Part shown: positions 14,289 to 22,527 of the stretch, piece after piece
How the letters are laid out: the number at the start of each line of letters is the position of its first letter
Position numbering within the stretch: the first letter of the stretch is position 1
DNA from: Frateuria_A yonginensis
GTDB lineage: Bacteria; Pseudomonadota; Gammaproteobacteria; Xanthomonadales; Rhodanobacteraceae
Reading direction: 5' to 3'
Assembly (NCBI RefSeq): GCF_037137055.1
Contig: NZ_JBBBNY010000007.1
Location: 1-64,000, forward strand
Length of the DNA: 64,000 nucleotides
The notes under the pieces: generated by a model
Told to the model about the DNA's origin: nothing
What the model saw: the letters and a program-made list of their open reading frames with translations, nothing else
Database searches by the model: none
Made by a program: the position numbers and the translations under genes

Positions 14289-15299
14289 TCAGTCCAGCGA
14301 ACGGTATTCCCGATACCACCGCACGAAGCGGGCGACGCCGTCCTCGATCGACGTATCCGGTGCGTAGCCGACGTCACGGCGCAGCGCGGACACGTCGGCC
14401 CAGGTGTCCGGCACATCGCCGGGCTGCATCGGCAGCAGACGCTTCTGCACCGTGCGGCCGAGGTTCTGCTCCAGCAGTTCGATGAAGCGCAGCAGTTGCA
14501 CCGGCTGGTCGTTGCCGATGTTGTAGACGCGGTAGGGTGCGCTGGAGGTGCCGGGGTTCGGCTGCTCGGCGTCGTAGGCCGGGTCGGGCTGCGCGGGGTG
14601 GTCCAGGGTGCGGATCACGCCCTCGACGATGTCGTCGATGTAGGTGAAGTCGCGGCTGTGGTGGCCGTGGTTGAACACGTCGATCGGCTCGCCGCGGCTG
14701 ATGCGCTCGGCGAACAGCATCGGCGACATGTCCGGCCGGCCCCAGGGGCCGTACACGGTGAAGAAGCGCAGGCCGGTGGTGGGCAGGCCGTAGAGATGGC
14801 TGTAGGCGTGCGCCATCAGCTCGTTGGCCTTCTTGCTGGCGGCGTACAGGCTGACCGGATGGTCGACCGCGTCCTCCACCGCGAACGGCAGCTTGCGATT
14901 TGCGCCGTAGACGGAACTGGAGGAGGCGTAGACCAGGTGCTCGACCCGGCCGTGGCGGCAGCCTTCCAGGATGTTGAGGAAGCCGTCCAGGTTGCTGCGC
15001 ACGTAGGCGCGCGGGTTCTTCAGCGAGTAGCGCACGCCGGCCTGCGCGGCCAGGTTCACCACGCGCTGTGGCTGGAACTGGGCGAATGCGCGGTCGACCG
15101 CGTCGGCATCGGCCAGGTCCGCGCGCAGGTGGGTGTAGGCCGGGTGGCCGGCGAACTGCGCCAGGCGCGCTTCCTTCAGTGCCGGATCGTAGTAGTCGTT
15201 GTGGTTGTCGATGCCGAGGATTTCGTCGCCACGCGCCAGCAGGCGCTGGGCGAGCGCGGAGCCGATGAAGCCGGCGGTGCCGGTGACGAGGATGCGCAT
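14289..15299 (-). CDS. UDP-glucuronate 4-epimerase-like NAD-dependent epimerase
   Basis: 336 residues of extended short-chain dehydrogenase. The NAD-binding GTAGFIG loop is at residues 7-13, the catalytic Ser region at VYASSSSVYG, and Tyr152-x3-Lys156 in LYAASKKANE; LRFFTVYGPWGRPDM and GHHSRDFTYIDDIVEG are typical of UDP-GlcA 4-epimerases (LspL/WbpP-like group, GAE in plants). It would make UDP-galacturonate for lipopolysaccharide or exopolysaccharide. Other polysaccharide genes are not adjacent. A short gap separates it from the downstream hydrolase. Confidence 0.92.
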   Translation of the reverse strand: MRILVTGTAGFIGSALAQRLLARGDEILGIDNHNDYYDPALKEARLAQFAGHPAYTHLRADLADADAVDRAFAQFQPQRVVNLAAQAGVRYSLKNPRAYVRSNLDGFLNILEGCRHGRVEHLVYASSSSVYGANRKLPFAVEDAVDHPVSLYAASKKANELMAHAYSHLYGLPTTGLRFFTVYGPWGRPDMSPMLFAERISRGEPIDVFNHGHHSRDFTYIDDIVEGVIRTLDHPAQPDPAYDAEQPNPGTSSAPYRVYNIGNDQPVQLLRFIELLEQNLGRTVQKRLLPMQPGDVPDTWADVSALRRDVGYAPDTSIEDGVARFVRWYREYRSLD

Positions 15300-15366
15300 C
15301 CGTTACGGTTCCTGGAGAGGATGGGTGATTCTAGCGGGCGCGACCGTGAGCGCCGGGCGTAGAGCG

Positions 15367-15394
15367 TTCACGCGCCGGATTCTTCGGCTAGACT
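15367..15394 (+). promoter_or_regulatory. Candidate promoter of the thrS operon
   Basis: A -35-like TTCACG (15367-15372) and a -10-like TAGACT (15389-15394) are 16 bp apart. Transcription would begin near 15400, upstream of the short leader frame at 15452 and of the terminator hairpin before thrS. The match is moderate. Confidence 0.4.
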
Positions 15395-15451
15395 AGCGGC
15401 TCTGCCCGGATGCGAGGTGGCCCGCGCGTAAGCGCCGGTCGAGCGTGCGAC

Positions 15452-15478
15452 ATGGCGACTACCGTTTTCCATCGCTGA
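15452..15478 (+). CDS. Putative thrS leader peptide (MATTVFHR)
   Basis: A nine-codon frame ATG GCG ACT ACC GTT TTC CAT CGC TGA encoding two consecutive threonines. A weak GAG site lies about eight bases upstream. It ends eight bases before the first arm of a possible antiterminator (15486-15493) and 27 bases before the terminator hairpin (15506-15527) that precedes thrS. This spacing fits classical ribosome-mediated attenuation: stalling at the Thr codons would leave the antiterminator arm free. The peptide has no expected function beyond this. It is inferred from sequence only. Confidence 0.5.
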   Translation: MATTVFHR

Positions 15479-15485
15479 TCTCCCG

Positions 15486-15527
15486 ACGCCTTTGTTCCGT
15501 ACACGAAAGGGCGTTTCGCCCTTTTTT
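15486..15527 (+). promoter_or_regulatory. Putative transcription attenuator before thrS
   Basis: Terminator: AAAGGGCG (15506-15513), TTT loop, CGCCCTTT (15517-15524) then more T to 15527. Alternative hairpin: ACGCCTTT (15486-15493) can pair with AAAGGGCGT (15506-15514) with one bulged G, which would prevent the terminator. A ribosome finishing the leader peptide (stop at 15476-15478) would cover the 15486 arm and allow termination; one stalled on Thr codons would not. E. coli thrS uses translational autorepression instead, so this would be a different mechanism. Confidence 0.55.
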
Positions 15528-15543
15528 GATTTCTGGGGTTTCC

Positions 15544-17445
15544 ATGATCGAAGTGACGCTCCCGGACGGCAGCAAGAAGCCGTTCGACCATCCCGTGACC
15601 GTGCAGGACGTGGCTGCCTCCATCGGCGCCGGCCTGGCCAAGGCGACGCTCGCCGGCAAGGTCGACGGCAAGCTGGTCGACGCCAGCTTCCCGATCGACC
15701 ATGACGCCCGCGTGGAGATCGTCACCGAGAAGAGCCCCGAGGCGCTGGAGATCCTGCGCCATTCCACCGCGCACCTGCTGGCGCAGGCCGTGCAGCGGCT
15801 GTATCCGGGCGCCCAGGTGACGATCGGCCCGGTGATCGACAACGGCTTCTACTACGACTTCGCCTACGAGCGGCCTTTCACGCCCGAGGACCTGGGCAGG
15901 ATCGAGGCGGAGATGGAGAAGATCGTCAAGGAGGCGCTGCCGGTCACCCGCTCGGTGAAGTCGCGCGACGAGGCGGTGAAGTTCTTCCGCGACCTGGGCG
16001 AGATCTACAAGGCCGAGATCATCGAGTCGATTCCGGCCAACGAGGAGCTCTCGCTCTATACCCAGGGCGAGTTCACCGACCTATGCCGCGGCCCGCACGT
16101 GCCCAACACCTCCAGGCTGCGCGCCTTCAAGCTGATGAAGGTGGCCGGCGCCTATTGGCGCGGCGACGCCAACAACGCCATGCTGACCCGCATCTACGGT
16201 ACCGCCTGGCTCAACGACAAGGATCTCAAGGCCTACCTGCACCAGCTGGAGGAGGCCGAGAAGCGCGACCACCGCAAGATCGGCAAGGCGCTGGACCTGT
16301 TCCACCAGCAGGAGGAAAGCCCCGGCATGGTGTTCTGGCACCCCAACGGCTGGGCGATCTGGCAGCAGGTGGAGCAGTACATGCGCCGCGTCTACCGCCG
16401 GAGCGGCTACCAGGAGGTGCGCTGCCCGCAGGTGCTGGACGTGTCGCTGTGGAAGAAGTCCGGCCACTGGGACAACTACGCCGAGAACATGTTCTTCACC
16501 GAGTCGGAGAAGCGCACCTATGCGCTCAAGCCGATGAATTGCCCGGGCCACGTGCAGATCTTCAACACCGGCCTGCACAGCTACCGCGAGCTGCCCGTGC
16601 GCTATGGCGAGTTCGGTGGCTGCCACCGCAACGAACCGTCGGGCGCACTGCACGGGATCATGCGCGTGCGCGCCTTCACCCAGGACGATGGCCACATCTT
16701 CTGCACGCCGGAGCAGATCGAGCCGGAGGTGACCGCGTTCCATCAGCAGGCGATGCAGGTCTACGCGGACTTCGGCTTCCAGGACATCGCGCTGAAGATC
16801 GCCCTGCGCCCGGACAAGCGCATCGGCTCGGACGAGGTGTGGGACCGTGCCGAGGAGGCGCTGCGCAAGGCGCTCTCGTCCGCCGGCGTGCAGTGGGAGG
16901 AGCTGCCCGGCGAGGGCGCCTTCTACGGCCCCAAGATCGAGTACCACATGAAGGACTCGATCGGTCGCGCCTGGCAGGTCGGCACCATGCAGGTGGACTT
17001 CATGATGCCCGAGCGCCTGGGCGCCGAGTACGTGGACGAGCACTCGCAGAAGCGCCACCCGGTCATGCTGCACCGCGCCATCGTGGGCTCGATGGAGCGT
17101 TTCATCGGCATCCTGATCGAGCACCACGCCGGCAACCTGCCGGCCTGGCTGGCGCCGGTGCAGGGGGCCGTGTTCTCGATTACCGACGCCCAGGCCGGTT
17201 ATGTCCGCGAGGTGACGCAAGCCCTTGTGGACAAAGGCTTCCGCGTCCAGGCCGATTTGCGCAACGAAAAGGTCGGCTATAAAATCCGCGAGCATACGTT
17301 GCAGAAGGTCCCTTATCTCCTCGTGGTCGGTGACCGCGAGAAGGAAGCGGGGGCCGTTTCCGTGCGTACGCGTTCCGGTGAGGATCTGGGCAGCATGCCG
17401 CTGGCCGCCTTCATCGAGCGCCTAGAGACCGAGACGCGACGTTGA
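15544..17445 (+). CDS. thrS: Threonyl-tRNA synthetase
   Basis: 633 residues, full length for the bacterial enzyme, which charges tRNA-Thr in the cytoplasm. Order: TGS domain (MIEVTLPDGSKKPFDHPVTV, to about 62), editing domain (HSTAHLLAQAVQRLYP with the HxxxH pair), class II catalytic core with motif 1 (MVFWHPNGWAIWQQVEQYMR), zinc-binding Cys (ALKPMNCPGHVQIF), motif 2 (GGCHRNEPSGALHGIMRVR) and motif 3 (HRAIVGSMERFIGILIEHHA), then the anticodon-binding domain. ATG 15544 has a 'ggggttt' rather than a strong Shine-Dalgarno. First gene of the translation cluster; preceded by a putative attenuator. Confidence 0.97.
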   Translation: MIEVTLPDGSKKPFDHPVTVQDVAASIGAGLAKATLAGKVDGKLVDASFPIDHDARVEIVTEKSPEALEILRHSTAHLLAQAVQRLYPGAQVTIGPVIDNGFYYDFAYERPFTPEDLGRIEAEMEKIVKEALPVTRSVKSRDEAVKFFRDLGEIYKAEIIESIPANEELSLYTQGEFTDLCRGPHVPNTSRLRAFKLMKVAGAYWRGDANNAMLTRIYGTAWLNDKDLKAYLHQLEEAEKRDHRKIGKALDLFHQQEESPGMVFWHPNGWAIWQQVEQYMRRVYRRSGYQEVRCPQVLDVSLWKKSGHWDNYAENMFFTESEKRTYALKPMNCPGHVQIFNTGLHSYRELPVRYGEFGGCHRNEPSGALHGIMRVRAFTQDDGHIFCTPEQIEPEVTAFHQQAMQVYADFGFQDIALKIALRPDKRIGSDEVWDRAEEALRKALSSAGVQWEELPGEGAFYGPKIEYHMKDSIGRAWQVGTMQVDFMMPERLGAEYVDEHSQKRHPVMLHRAIVGSMERFIGILIEHHAGNLPAWLAPVQGAVFSITDAQAGYVREVTQALVDKGFRVQADLRNEKVGYKIREHTLQKVPYLLVVGDREKEAGAVSVRTRSGEDLGSMPLAAFIERLETETRR

Positions 17446-17491
17446 TCGTCCGCCGGGTCTAATTCCGTTACTTCTTCTGGAGGATAGTGGT

Positions 17492-18016
17492 ATCGCTACC
17501 ACCGACAACAAGGGCAACCGCCGCAACCATGAAATCCGCGTCCCGCGCGTGCGCGTGATCGGGCCGGATTCGGAGCAGCTGGGCATTCTTTCGCGCGACG
17601 AGGCCTTGCGCACGGCCGAGGAATTCGGGCTCGACCTGGTCGAGATCCAGCCCAACGGCGACCCGCCGGTCTGCCGCATCATGGACTACGGCAAGTTCAA
17701 GTTCGAAGCCCAGAAGAAGGCCCAGGCCGCCAAGAAGAAGCAGAAGCAGGTCGAGATCAAGGAAGTGAAGTTCCGTCCGGTCACGGACGTGGGCGACTAC
17801 CAGATCAAGCTGCGCAACATGCTCCGCTTCCTGGAAGAGGGCGACAAGGTCAAGGTCACCATCCGCTTCCGCGGTCGCGAGATGTCCCACCAGGACCTGG
17901 GCCAGAACCTGGCCCGGAAGATCCAGGAGGACGTCGGCGAGAACGGTCAGGTGGAATCCTTCCCCCGACTGGAAGGGCGCCAGATGGTCATGATGATCGG
18001 ACCGAAGAAGAAGTGA
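17492..18016 (+). CDS. infC: Translation initiation factor IF-3, starting at ATC
   Basis: 174 residues. IF3 binds the 30S subunit, prevents 50S joining and checks start-codon pairing. The conserved N-terminus (ATTDNKGNRRNHEIRVPRVR, then VIGPDSEQLGILSRDEALR) lies upstream of the first ATG/GTG frames, and the only sensible start is ATC at 17492, with GGAGG (17479-17483) eight bases before it. A non-AUG start (AUU in E. coli) is the basis of IF3 autoregulation, so this choice is supported by family knowledge. The C-domain ends REMSHQDLGQNLARK...MVMMIGPKKK. It follows thrS by 46 bp. Confidence 0.93.
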   Translation: MATTDNKGNRRNHEIRVPRVRVIGPDSEQLGILSRDEALRTAEEFGLDLVEIQPNGDPPVCRIMDYGKFKFEAQKKAQAAKKKQKQVEIKEVKFRPVTDVGDYQIKLRNMLRFLEEGDKVKVTIRFRGREMSHQDLGQNLARKIQEDVGENGQVESFPRLEGRQMVMMIGPKKK

Positions 18017-18020
18017 ATCG

Positions 18021-18046
18021 AACGGCGGCCTCGGGGCCGCCGTTTC
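18021..18046 (+). terminator. Hairpin after infC (weak terminator)
   Basis: AACGGCGGCC (18021-18030), loop TCGG, GGCCGCCGTT (18035-18044): a perfect 10-bp stem, but followed only by 'tcgctt', not a T tract. Probably a partial terminator or processing site that separates infC from rpmI-rplT levels. Confidence 0.5.
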
Positions 18047-18139
18047 GCTTGGCCCGCGGAGCGGGCTCCTACCTCGTCGGGAGGCCTTCCCGGGATCCCG
18101 GTCGCGTGCACGGTGCTGGCGCTGGCCGTGAAGCGCCCG

Positions 18140-18180
18140 TATAATCGCCGGTTCGACCCACATGGACGGGTCGTGAACCG
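18140..18180 (+). promoter_or_regulatory. Internal promoter and leader hairpin before rpmI
   Basis: A consensus -10 TATAAT at 18140-18145 lies about 120 bp before rpmI. Immediately after it, 18149-18159 (CGGTTCGACCC) pairs with 18168-18180 (GGGTCG, two bulged bases, AACCG). A leader hairpin in front of rpmI-rplT is where ribosomal protein L20 autoregulates in other bacteria; whether this RNA binds L20 is not shown. Confidence 0.5.
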
Positions 18181-18266
18181 ATGTCGGCAGGATGGAAAGC
18201 GTGGCCCCCCGGCCACCGCCGAATCAGTCAGAAACCGGGCACCCAGCCCACTCATGGAGCATTCCC

Positions 18267-18464
18267 ATGCCCAAGATCAAGACCAACCGCGCGGCCGCCA
18301 AGCGGTTCCGCAAGACCGCGTCGGGCAAGTTCAAGGCCGGTCACGCCTTCAAGTCGCACATCCTGACCAAGAAGTCGACCAAGCGTAAGCGCAACCTGCG
18401 CGCCACCAATCACGTCAAGGCGTGCGACACCAAGGGTGTGGCGCGCATGCTGCCGTACGTCTAA
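18267..18464 (+). CDS. rpmI: 50S ribosomal protein L35
   Basis: 65 residues: MPKIKTNRAAAKRFRKTASG, FKAGHAFKSHILTKKSTKRK, RNLRATNHVKACDTKGVARM, LPYV. This is standard L35 length and sequence. The ribosome site is 'atggagcattccc'. It is followed by rplT after 15 bp, the universal rpmI-rplT pair, and is preceded by its own promoter-like TATAAT. L35 is a small basic protein of the large subunit. Confidence 0.97.
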   Translation: MPKIKTNRAAAKRFRKTASGKFKAGHAFKSHILTKKSTKRKRNLRATNHVKACDTKGVARMLPYV

Positions 18465-18479
18465 GGCGAGGAGAACACC

Positions 18480-18839
18480 ATGGCTCGTGTCAAGCGTGGC
18501 GTCACCGCCCGTCGTCGTCACAAGAAGATCATCGGCCGCGCGAAGGGCTACTACAACGCCCGTCGCAAGGTCTTCCGCGTAGCGAACCAGGCCGTCATCA
18601 AGGCCGGCCAGTACGCCTACATCGGCCGCAAGCAGCGCAAGCGCCAGTTCCGCGCGCTGTGGATCGTGCGTATCAACGCAGCGGCCCGTCAGTTCGGCCT
18701 GTCCTACAGCCGCCTGATCAACGGCCTGAACAAGGCCGGCATCACGATCGACCGCAAGGTGCTGGCGGACATCGCGGTGCACGACATCAAGGCGTTCGGC
18801 GCGATCGCGGAAAAGGCGAAGGCCAGTCTGGCGGCGTAA
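18480..18839 (+). CDS. rplT: 50S ribosomal protein L20
   Basis: 119 residues beginning MARVKRGVTARRRHKKIIGR, with the long basic N-terminal helix and globular C-domain (FRALWIVRINAAARQFGLSY, SRLINGLNKAGITIDRKVLA). L20 binds 23S rRNA early in large-subunit assembly and, in E. coli and Bacillus, represses its own operon. The ribosome site is 'aaggcgaggagaac'. A strong terminator follows 70 bp downstream. Confidence 0.98.
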   Translation: MARVKRGVTARRRHKKIIGRAKGYYNARRKVFRVANQAVIKAGQYAYIGRKQRKRQFRALWIVRINAAARQFGLSYSRLINGLNKAGITIDRKVLADIAVHDIKAFGAIAEKAKASLAA

Positions 18840-18912
18840 TTTGTGCGCTCATCCTGAAGATCAGGAGGCGGCCCTGCGTGGCCGCACTCCGAAAGGAAGA
18901 GCGGAACGTTCG

Positions 18913-18945
18913 CGGGGAGAAGGCCGACGCCTTCTCCCCGTTTTT
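18913..18945 (+). terminator. Rho-independent terminator after rplT
   Basis: CGGGGAGAAGGC (18913-18924), loop CGAC, GCCTTCTCCCCG (18929-18940) and TTTTT (18941-18945): a 12-bp perfect stem with a T tract. It would end transcripts from rpmI-rplT before pheS. No Phe-rich leader peptide precedes it, so it does not look like the pheM-type attenuator of E. coli. Confidence 0.85.
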
Positions 18946-18975
18946 GTTTGATAACGTCGCTTCTCGCTTTTGCCT

Positions 18976-19010
18976 CCTCTCCCCGTCCTTGATCAAGGAA
19001 GGGGGAGAGG
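18976..19010. repeat. Long inverted repeat between rplT and pheS
   Basis: CCTCTCCCC (18976-18984) pairs with GGGGAGAGG (19002-19010), enclosing the palindrome TCCTTGATCAAGGA (18986-18999). There is no T tract. It looks like a small dispersed intergenic repeat or RNA-processing hairpin, related in style to the 'ccctctccctccgggagggg' element near 61390. Confidence 0.55.
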
Positions 19011-19130
19011 ATCGAGGTCAAGGGCCAGGGCATGCCCTGGATCCATCGAAGCAAGAGCGGCCCCTGGCCCCATCCTCATCCCCGGAGGGGACAGGGAGCT
19101 CGAAAGCCAAACCAAGCGGAATTCGCACCG

Positions 19131-20126
19131 ATGGACGATCTGGATAGCCGCGCAACCCAGGCGCTGGCCGACATCGAAAAGGCCGCCTCGCTCGATGCGC
19201 TCGAAGCACTGCGCGTCGGCCTGCTCGGCAAGAGCGGCATCGTCACCGCCGCGTTGAAGTCGCTCGGCACGCTCGCGCCGGAGGAGCGCAAGGCTCGCGG
19301 CGCCGAGGTCAACCGTGTGAAGGACCGCCTGGCCGACGCGCTTGCTGCCCGCAAGCAGGCGCTGGAGCAGGCCGAACTCGATCGTCGCCTGGCCTCCGAG
19401 AAGCTGGACATCACGTTGCCGGGGCGCGACGGCGTCCGTGGGGGCATCCATCCGATCACCCGCGCGCTCGAGCGCATCGCGGCGATCTTCGCGCGCCTGG
19501 GCTACCAGCGCGCCGAAGGCCCGGAGATCGAGGACGACTGGCACAACTTCGAGGCGCTGAACTTCCCGCCGCACCATCCGGCGCGCGCCATGCACGACAC
19601 CTTCTACTTCGGCGACGGGCGCCTGCTGCGCACGCACACCTCGCCGGTGCAGGTCCGCGCCATGCAGGGCCGCCAGCCGCCGATCCGCATCATCGCGCCG
19701 GGCAAGGTCTACCGCAGCGACTCGGATCAGACGCACTCGCCGATGTTCCACCAGATCGAGGGCCTGCTGGTCGACGAGACCTCCAGCTTCGCCGACCTGA
19801 AGGGCACGCTGGCCGAGTTCGTGCGCGCGTTCTTCGAGCGCGACTTCGAGATGCGCTTCCGCCCCAGCTATTTCCCCTTCACCGAGCCCTCGGCCGAGGT
19901 GGACATCCGCTGGGACGCGGAGGACGGCTCCCCTCGCTGGCTGGAAGTGCTCGGCTGCGGCATGGTGCACCCCAGCGTGCTGGCCAACTGCGGCATCGAT
20001 CCGGAGCGCTACACCGGTTTCGCCTTCGGCCTGGGTGTGGAGCGCTTCGCCATGCTGCGTTACGGCGTCTCCGACCTGCGCGCGTTCTTCGAGAACGACC
20101 TGCGCTTCCTCAAGCAGTTCGCGTAA
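19131..20126 (+). CDS. pheS: Phenylalanyl-tRNA synthetase alpha subunit
   Basis: 331 residues. An N-terminal coiled-coil (ALADIEKAASLDALEALRVG...KQALEQAELDRRLASE) precedes the class II catalytic core: GGIHPITRALERIAAIF, DDWHNFEALNFPPHHPARAM, THTSPVQVRAM (motif 2 region), VYRSDSDQTHSPMFHQIEGL and GLGVERFAMLRYG (motif 3). It forms the alpha2-beta2 enzyme with PheT. ATG 19131 was chosen by alignment of the coiled coil with the family; the ribosome site is 'ccaagcgg', weak. pheT follows 21 bp downstream. Confidence 0.97.
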   Translation: MDDLDSRATQALADIEKAASLDALEALRVGLLGKSGIVTAALKSLGTLAPEERKARGAEVNRVKDRLADALAARKQALEQAELDRRLASEKLDITLPGRDGVRGGIHPITRALERIAAIFARLGYQRAEGPEIEDDWHNFEALNFPPHHPARAMHDTFYFGDGRLLRTHTSPVQVRAMQGRQPPIRIIAPGKVYRSDSDQTHSPMFHQIEGLLVDETSSFADLKGTLAEFVRAFFERDFEMRFRPSYFPFTEPSAEVDIRWDAEDGSPRWLEVLGCGMVHPSVLANCGIDPERYTGFAFGLGVERFAMLRYGVSDLRAFFENDLRFLKQFA

Positions 20127-20147
20127 GCCGGCAAGGGATCCTGAACG

Positions 20148-22526
20148 ATGAAATTTTCCGAGAACTGGCTGCGCGAGCTGGTCGAGATCGAGGCCGACCG
20201 CGAGCGCCTCGCCCATACGCTGACCATGGCGGGGTTGGAGGTGGAAGACTTCACCGTGCTGGGCGAAGGACTGGCCGGCGTGGTGGTGGGCGAGATCCTC
20301 GCCGCCGAGAAACACCCGGAAGCCGACCGGCTGAAGGTCTGCAGGGTCGCCGCGGGGCAGGGCGAGCCGCTGCAGATCGTCTGCGGCGCGCCCAACGCGC
20401 GCGTGGGGCTGAAGGCACCGCTGGCGACGGTCGGCGCCGTGTTGCCGGGCGGCATCACGATCAAGGACGCCAGGCTGCGTGGCGTGGAATCGGCCGGCAT
20501 GCTGTGTTCGGCCAAGGAGCTGGGCATCGACGCCGACACCTCGGGTCTGATGGAGCTCCCGACGGACGCGCCGGTCGGCCAGCCGCTGGCCGAGTTCCTC
20601 GGCCTGCCCGACGCCAGCATCGAACTCAAGCTCACTCCCAACCGTCCGGACTGCCTGGGCTTGCTCGGCCTGGCACACGACGTGGCCGCGCTGTTCGGCA
20701 GCCGCGTGCGGGTGTCCGCGCAGGCGCCCGCGCCGGTGACGTCCGACGCCCGCCGCGGCATCCGCCTGGAGGCCGGCAAGGACGCGCCGCGCTACCTGGG
20801 CCGCGTGATCGAGGGCATCGATGCCGCCGCGCGCACGCCGCTGTGGCTGGCCGAGCGGCTGCGGCGGTCCGGCCTGCGCCCGATCAGCGCGGTGGTCGAC
20901 GTGACCAACTACGTGATGCTGGAGCTCGGCCAGCCGTTGCACGCCTTCGACAACGACCGCCTCGAGGGCGACGTCGTGGTGCGCCACGCACGCGCCGGCG
21001 AGACGCTGAAGCTGCTCGACGGCAGCGAGGCGGCGCTGGACGAGGGCTTCCTGCTGATCGCCGACGACCGGAAGGGCCTGGCCGTGGCCGGCGTCATGGG
21101 CGGCCACGATTCGCGCGTGACCGACGCCACCCGCAACGTGTTCCTCGAGTCCGCGCACTTCGCACCAGCGGCGATCATGGGCCGCGCGCGCAAGCTGGGC
21201 CTGCACACCGACGCCTCTCACCGCTTCGAGCGCGGGGTCGACCCGGAGCTGCCGCGCCGCGCGCTGGAGCGGGCCACCGAGCTGCTGCTGGCCATCGCCG
21301 GTGGCCGGGCCGGTCCCGTGCTGGCTGCCGAGAACCCGGCCGACCTGCCCCGGCCCGCCACGGTCGCCCTGCGTCGCGCGCGCCTGGCGCGCGTGCTGGG
21401 CCTCGGCGTGCCGGACGCGGAAGTCGCCCGCATCTTCACCGCGCTGGGCATGGCCGTGCAGGCAACGGCAGAAGGCTGGCAGGTCACCGCGCCGACCAGC
21501 CGCTTCGACATCGAGCGCGAGGAGGACCTGATCGAGGAGGTCGCGCGCGTTTACGGCTACGACCGTATCCCCACCCACACGCCCGCCGGCGCTTTGGCAC
21601 TGTCGCCCGAGCCCGAGGCGCGCATCGGCGAACTGGCGCTGCGCGAGCAGCTCGCCGCGCGTGATTTCTACGAGGCGGTGAACCTCTCCTTCGTCAGCGC
21701 CGAGCTGCTCGCACACTGGGGTTACGCGCACGATCTGGTGCCGCTGGCCAATCCGCTGTCGGCCGACCTGGCCGTAATGCGCCCTTCGCTGTTGCCGGGC
21801 CTGGTCGAGGCGCTGCGCCACAACCGCGCTCGCCAGCAGGAGCGGGTGCGGCTGTTCGAGGTCGCCCGGGTGTTCGCGGCCGGCGATCCGCCGGCCGAGA
21901 CGCCCAGCCTGGCCATCGCCGCCTGCGGCAGCGCGCATGCCGAGCAGTGGGCCGAACCGGCCCGCGCCCTCGACTTCTTCGATCTCAAGGGCGAGCTGGA
22001 CGCGCTGCTGGCCTGGGGCGGCAAGGCGGACCGCTGGTCGCTGCACGCCGATGGCCTGCCGGCCTGGCTGCATCCCGGTCGCGGCGCCCGCGTCGCGTGC
22101 GATGGTGAGACGGTGGGTTACCTCGGTGCGCTGCACCCGCAGCTGGCCAAGGCGCTGGATCTCGGTCCGGACGTGCACGTCCTGGAGGTGGCCCTGGCCC
22201 CGCTGCTGGAGCGCCGCCTGCCGCGAGCGCGGCCGGTGCCGCGCTTCCCCTCGGTGCGCCGCGACATCGCCGTCGAGGTGCCCGAAGAGGTGCGCTGGTC
22301 ACAGATCGAACAGGCGGTTCGAGGCAGCCTCGGCAGCGTGCTGAAGGAAGTCAAGCTGTTCGACCGCTACAGCGGCAAGGGGGTCGAGACCGGCCGAAAG
22401 AGTCTCGCTATGGGCTTGATTTTGCAGGACGCTTCACGCACGCTTACCGACGACGACGCGGACCGCTGCGTGCGTGATGCGGTGGCCGCGTTGGAAACGA
22501 CATGCAAGGCAAAGTTGCGAGGTTGA
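20148..22526 (+). CDS. pheT: Phenylalanyl-tRNA synthetase beta subunit
   Basis: 792 residues, the usual length. Domains in order: N-terminal MKFSENWLRELVEIEADRER, an OB-fold tRNA-binding module (about 39-150), B3/B4 editing domain (RYLGRVIEGIDAAARTP...), B5 domain, the catalytic-like core and the C-terminal FDX-ACB anticodon-binding domain (PRFPSVRRDIAVEVPEEVRW ... LQDASRTLTDDDADRCV). The beta subunit recognises tRNA-Phe and clears Tyr-tRNA-Phe. It is one base from ihfA, giving a tight pheST-ihfA operon as in E. coli. Confidence 0.97.
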   Translation: MKFSENWLRELVEIEADRERLAHTLTMAGLEVEDFTVLGEGLAGVVVGEILAAEKHPEADRLKVCRVAAGQGEPLQIVCGAPNARVGLKAPLATVGAVLPGGITIKDARLRGVESAGMLCSAKELGIDADTSGLMELPTDAPVGQPLAEFLGLPDASIELKLTPNRPDCLGLLGLAHDVAALFGSRVRVSAQAPAPVTSDARRGIRLEAGKDAPRYLGRVIEGIDAAARTPLWLAERLRRSGLRPISAVVDVTNYVMLELGQPLHAFDNDRLEGDVVVRHARAGETLKLLDGSEAALDEGFLLIADDRKGLAVAGVMGGHDSRVTDATRNVFLESAHFAPAAIMGRARKLGLHTDASHRFERGVDPELPRRALERATELLLAIAGGRAGPVLAAENPADLPRPATVALRRARLARVLGLGVPDAEVARIFTALGMAVQATAEGWQVTAPTSRFDIEREEDLIEEVARVYGYDRIPTHTPAGALALSPEPEARIGELALREQLAARDFYEAVNLSFVSAELLAHWGYAHDLVPLANPLSADLAVMRPSLLPGLVEALRHNRARQQERVRLFEVARVFAAGDPPAETPSLAIAACGSAHAEQWAEPARALDFFDLKGELDALLAWGGKADRWSLHADGLPAWLHPGRGARVACDGETVGYLGALHPQLAKALDLGPDVHVLEVALAPLLERRLPRARPVPRFPSVRRDIAVEVPEEVRWSQIEQAVRGSLGSVLKEVKLFDRYSGKGVETGRKSLAMGLILQDASRTLTDDDADRCVRDAVAALETTCKAKLRG

Positions 22527-22527
22527 G

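Noticed and set aside
18993..22178. 1061-codon open frame on the minus strand
   Set aside because: It is the reverse shadow of pheS and pheT in high-GC DNA; low-complexity composition and no family motif.
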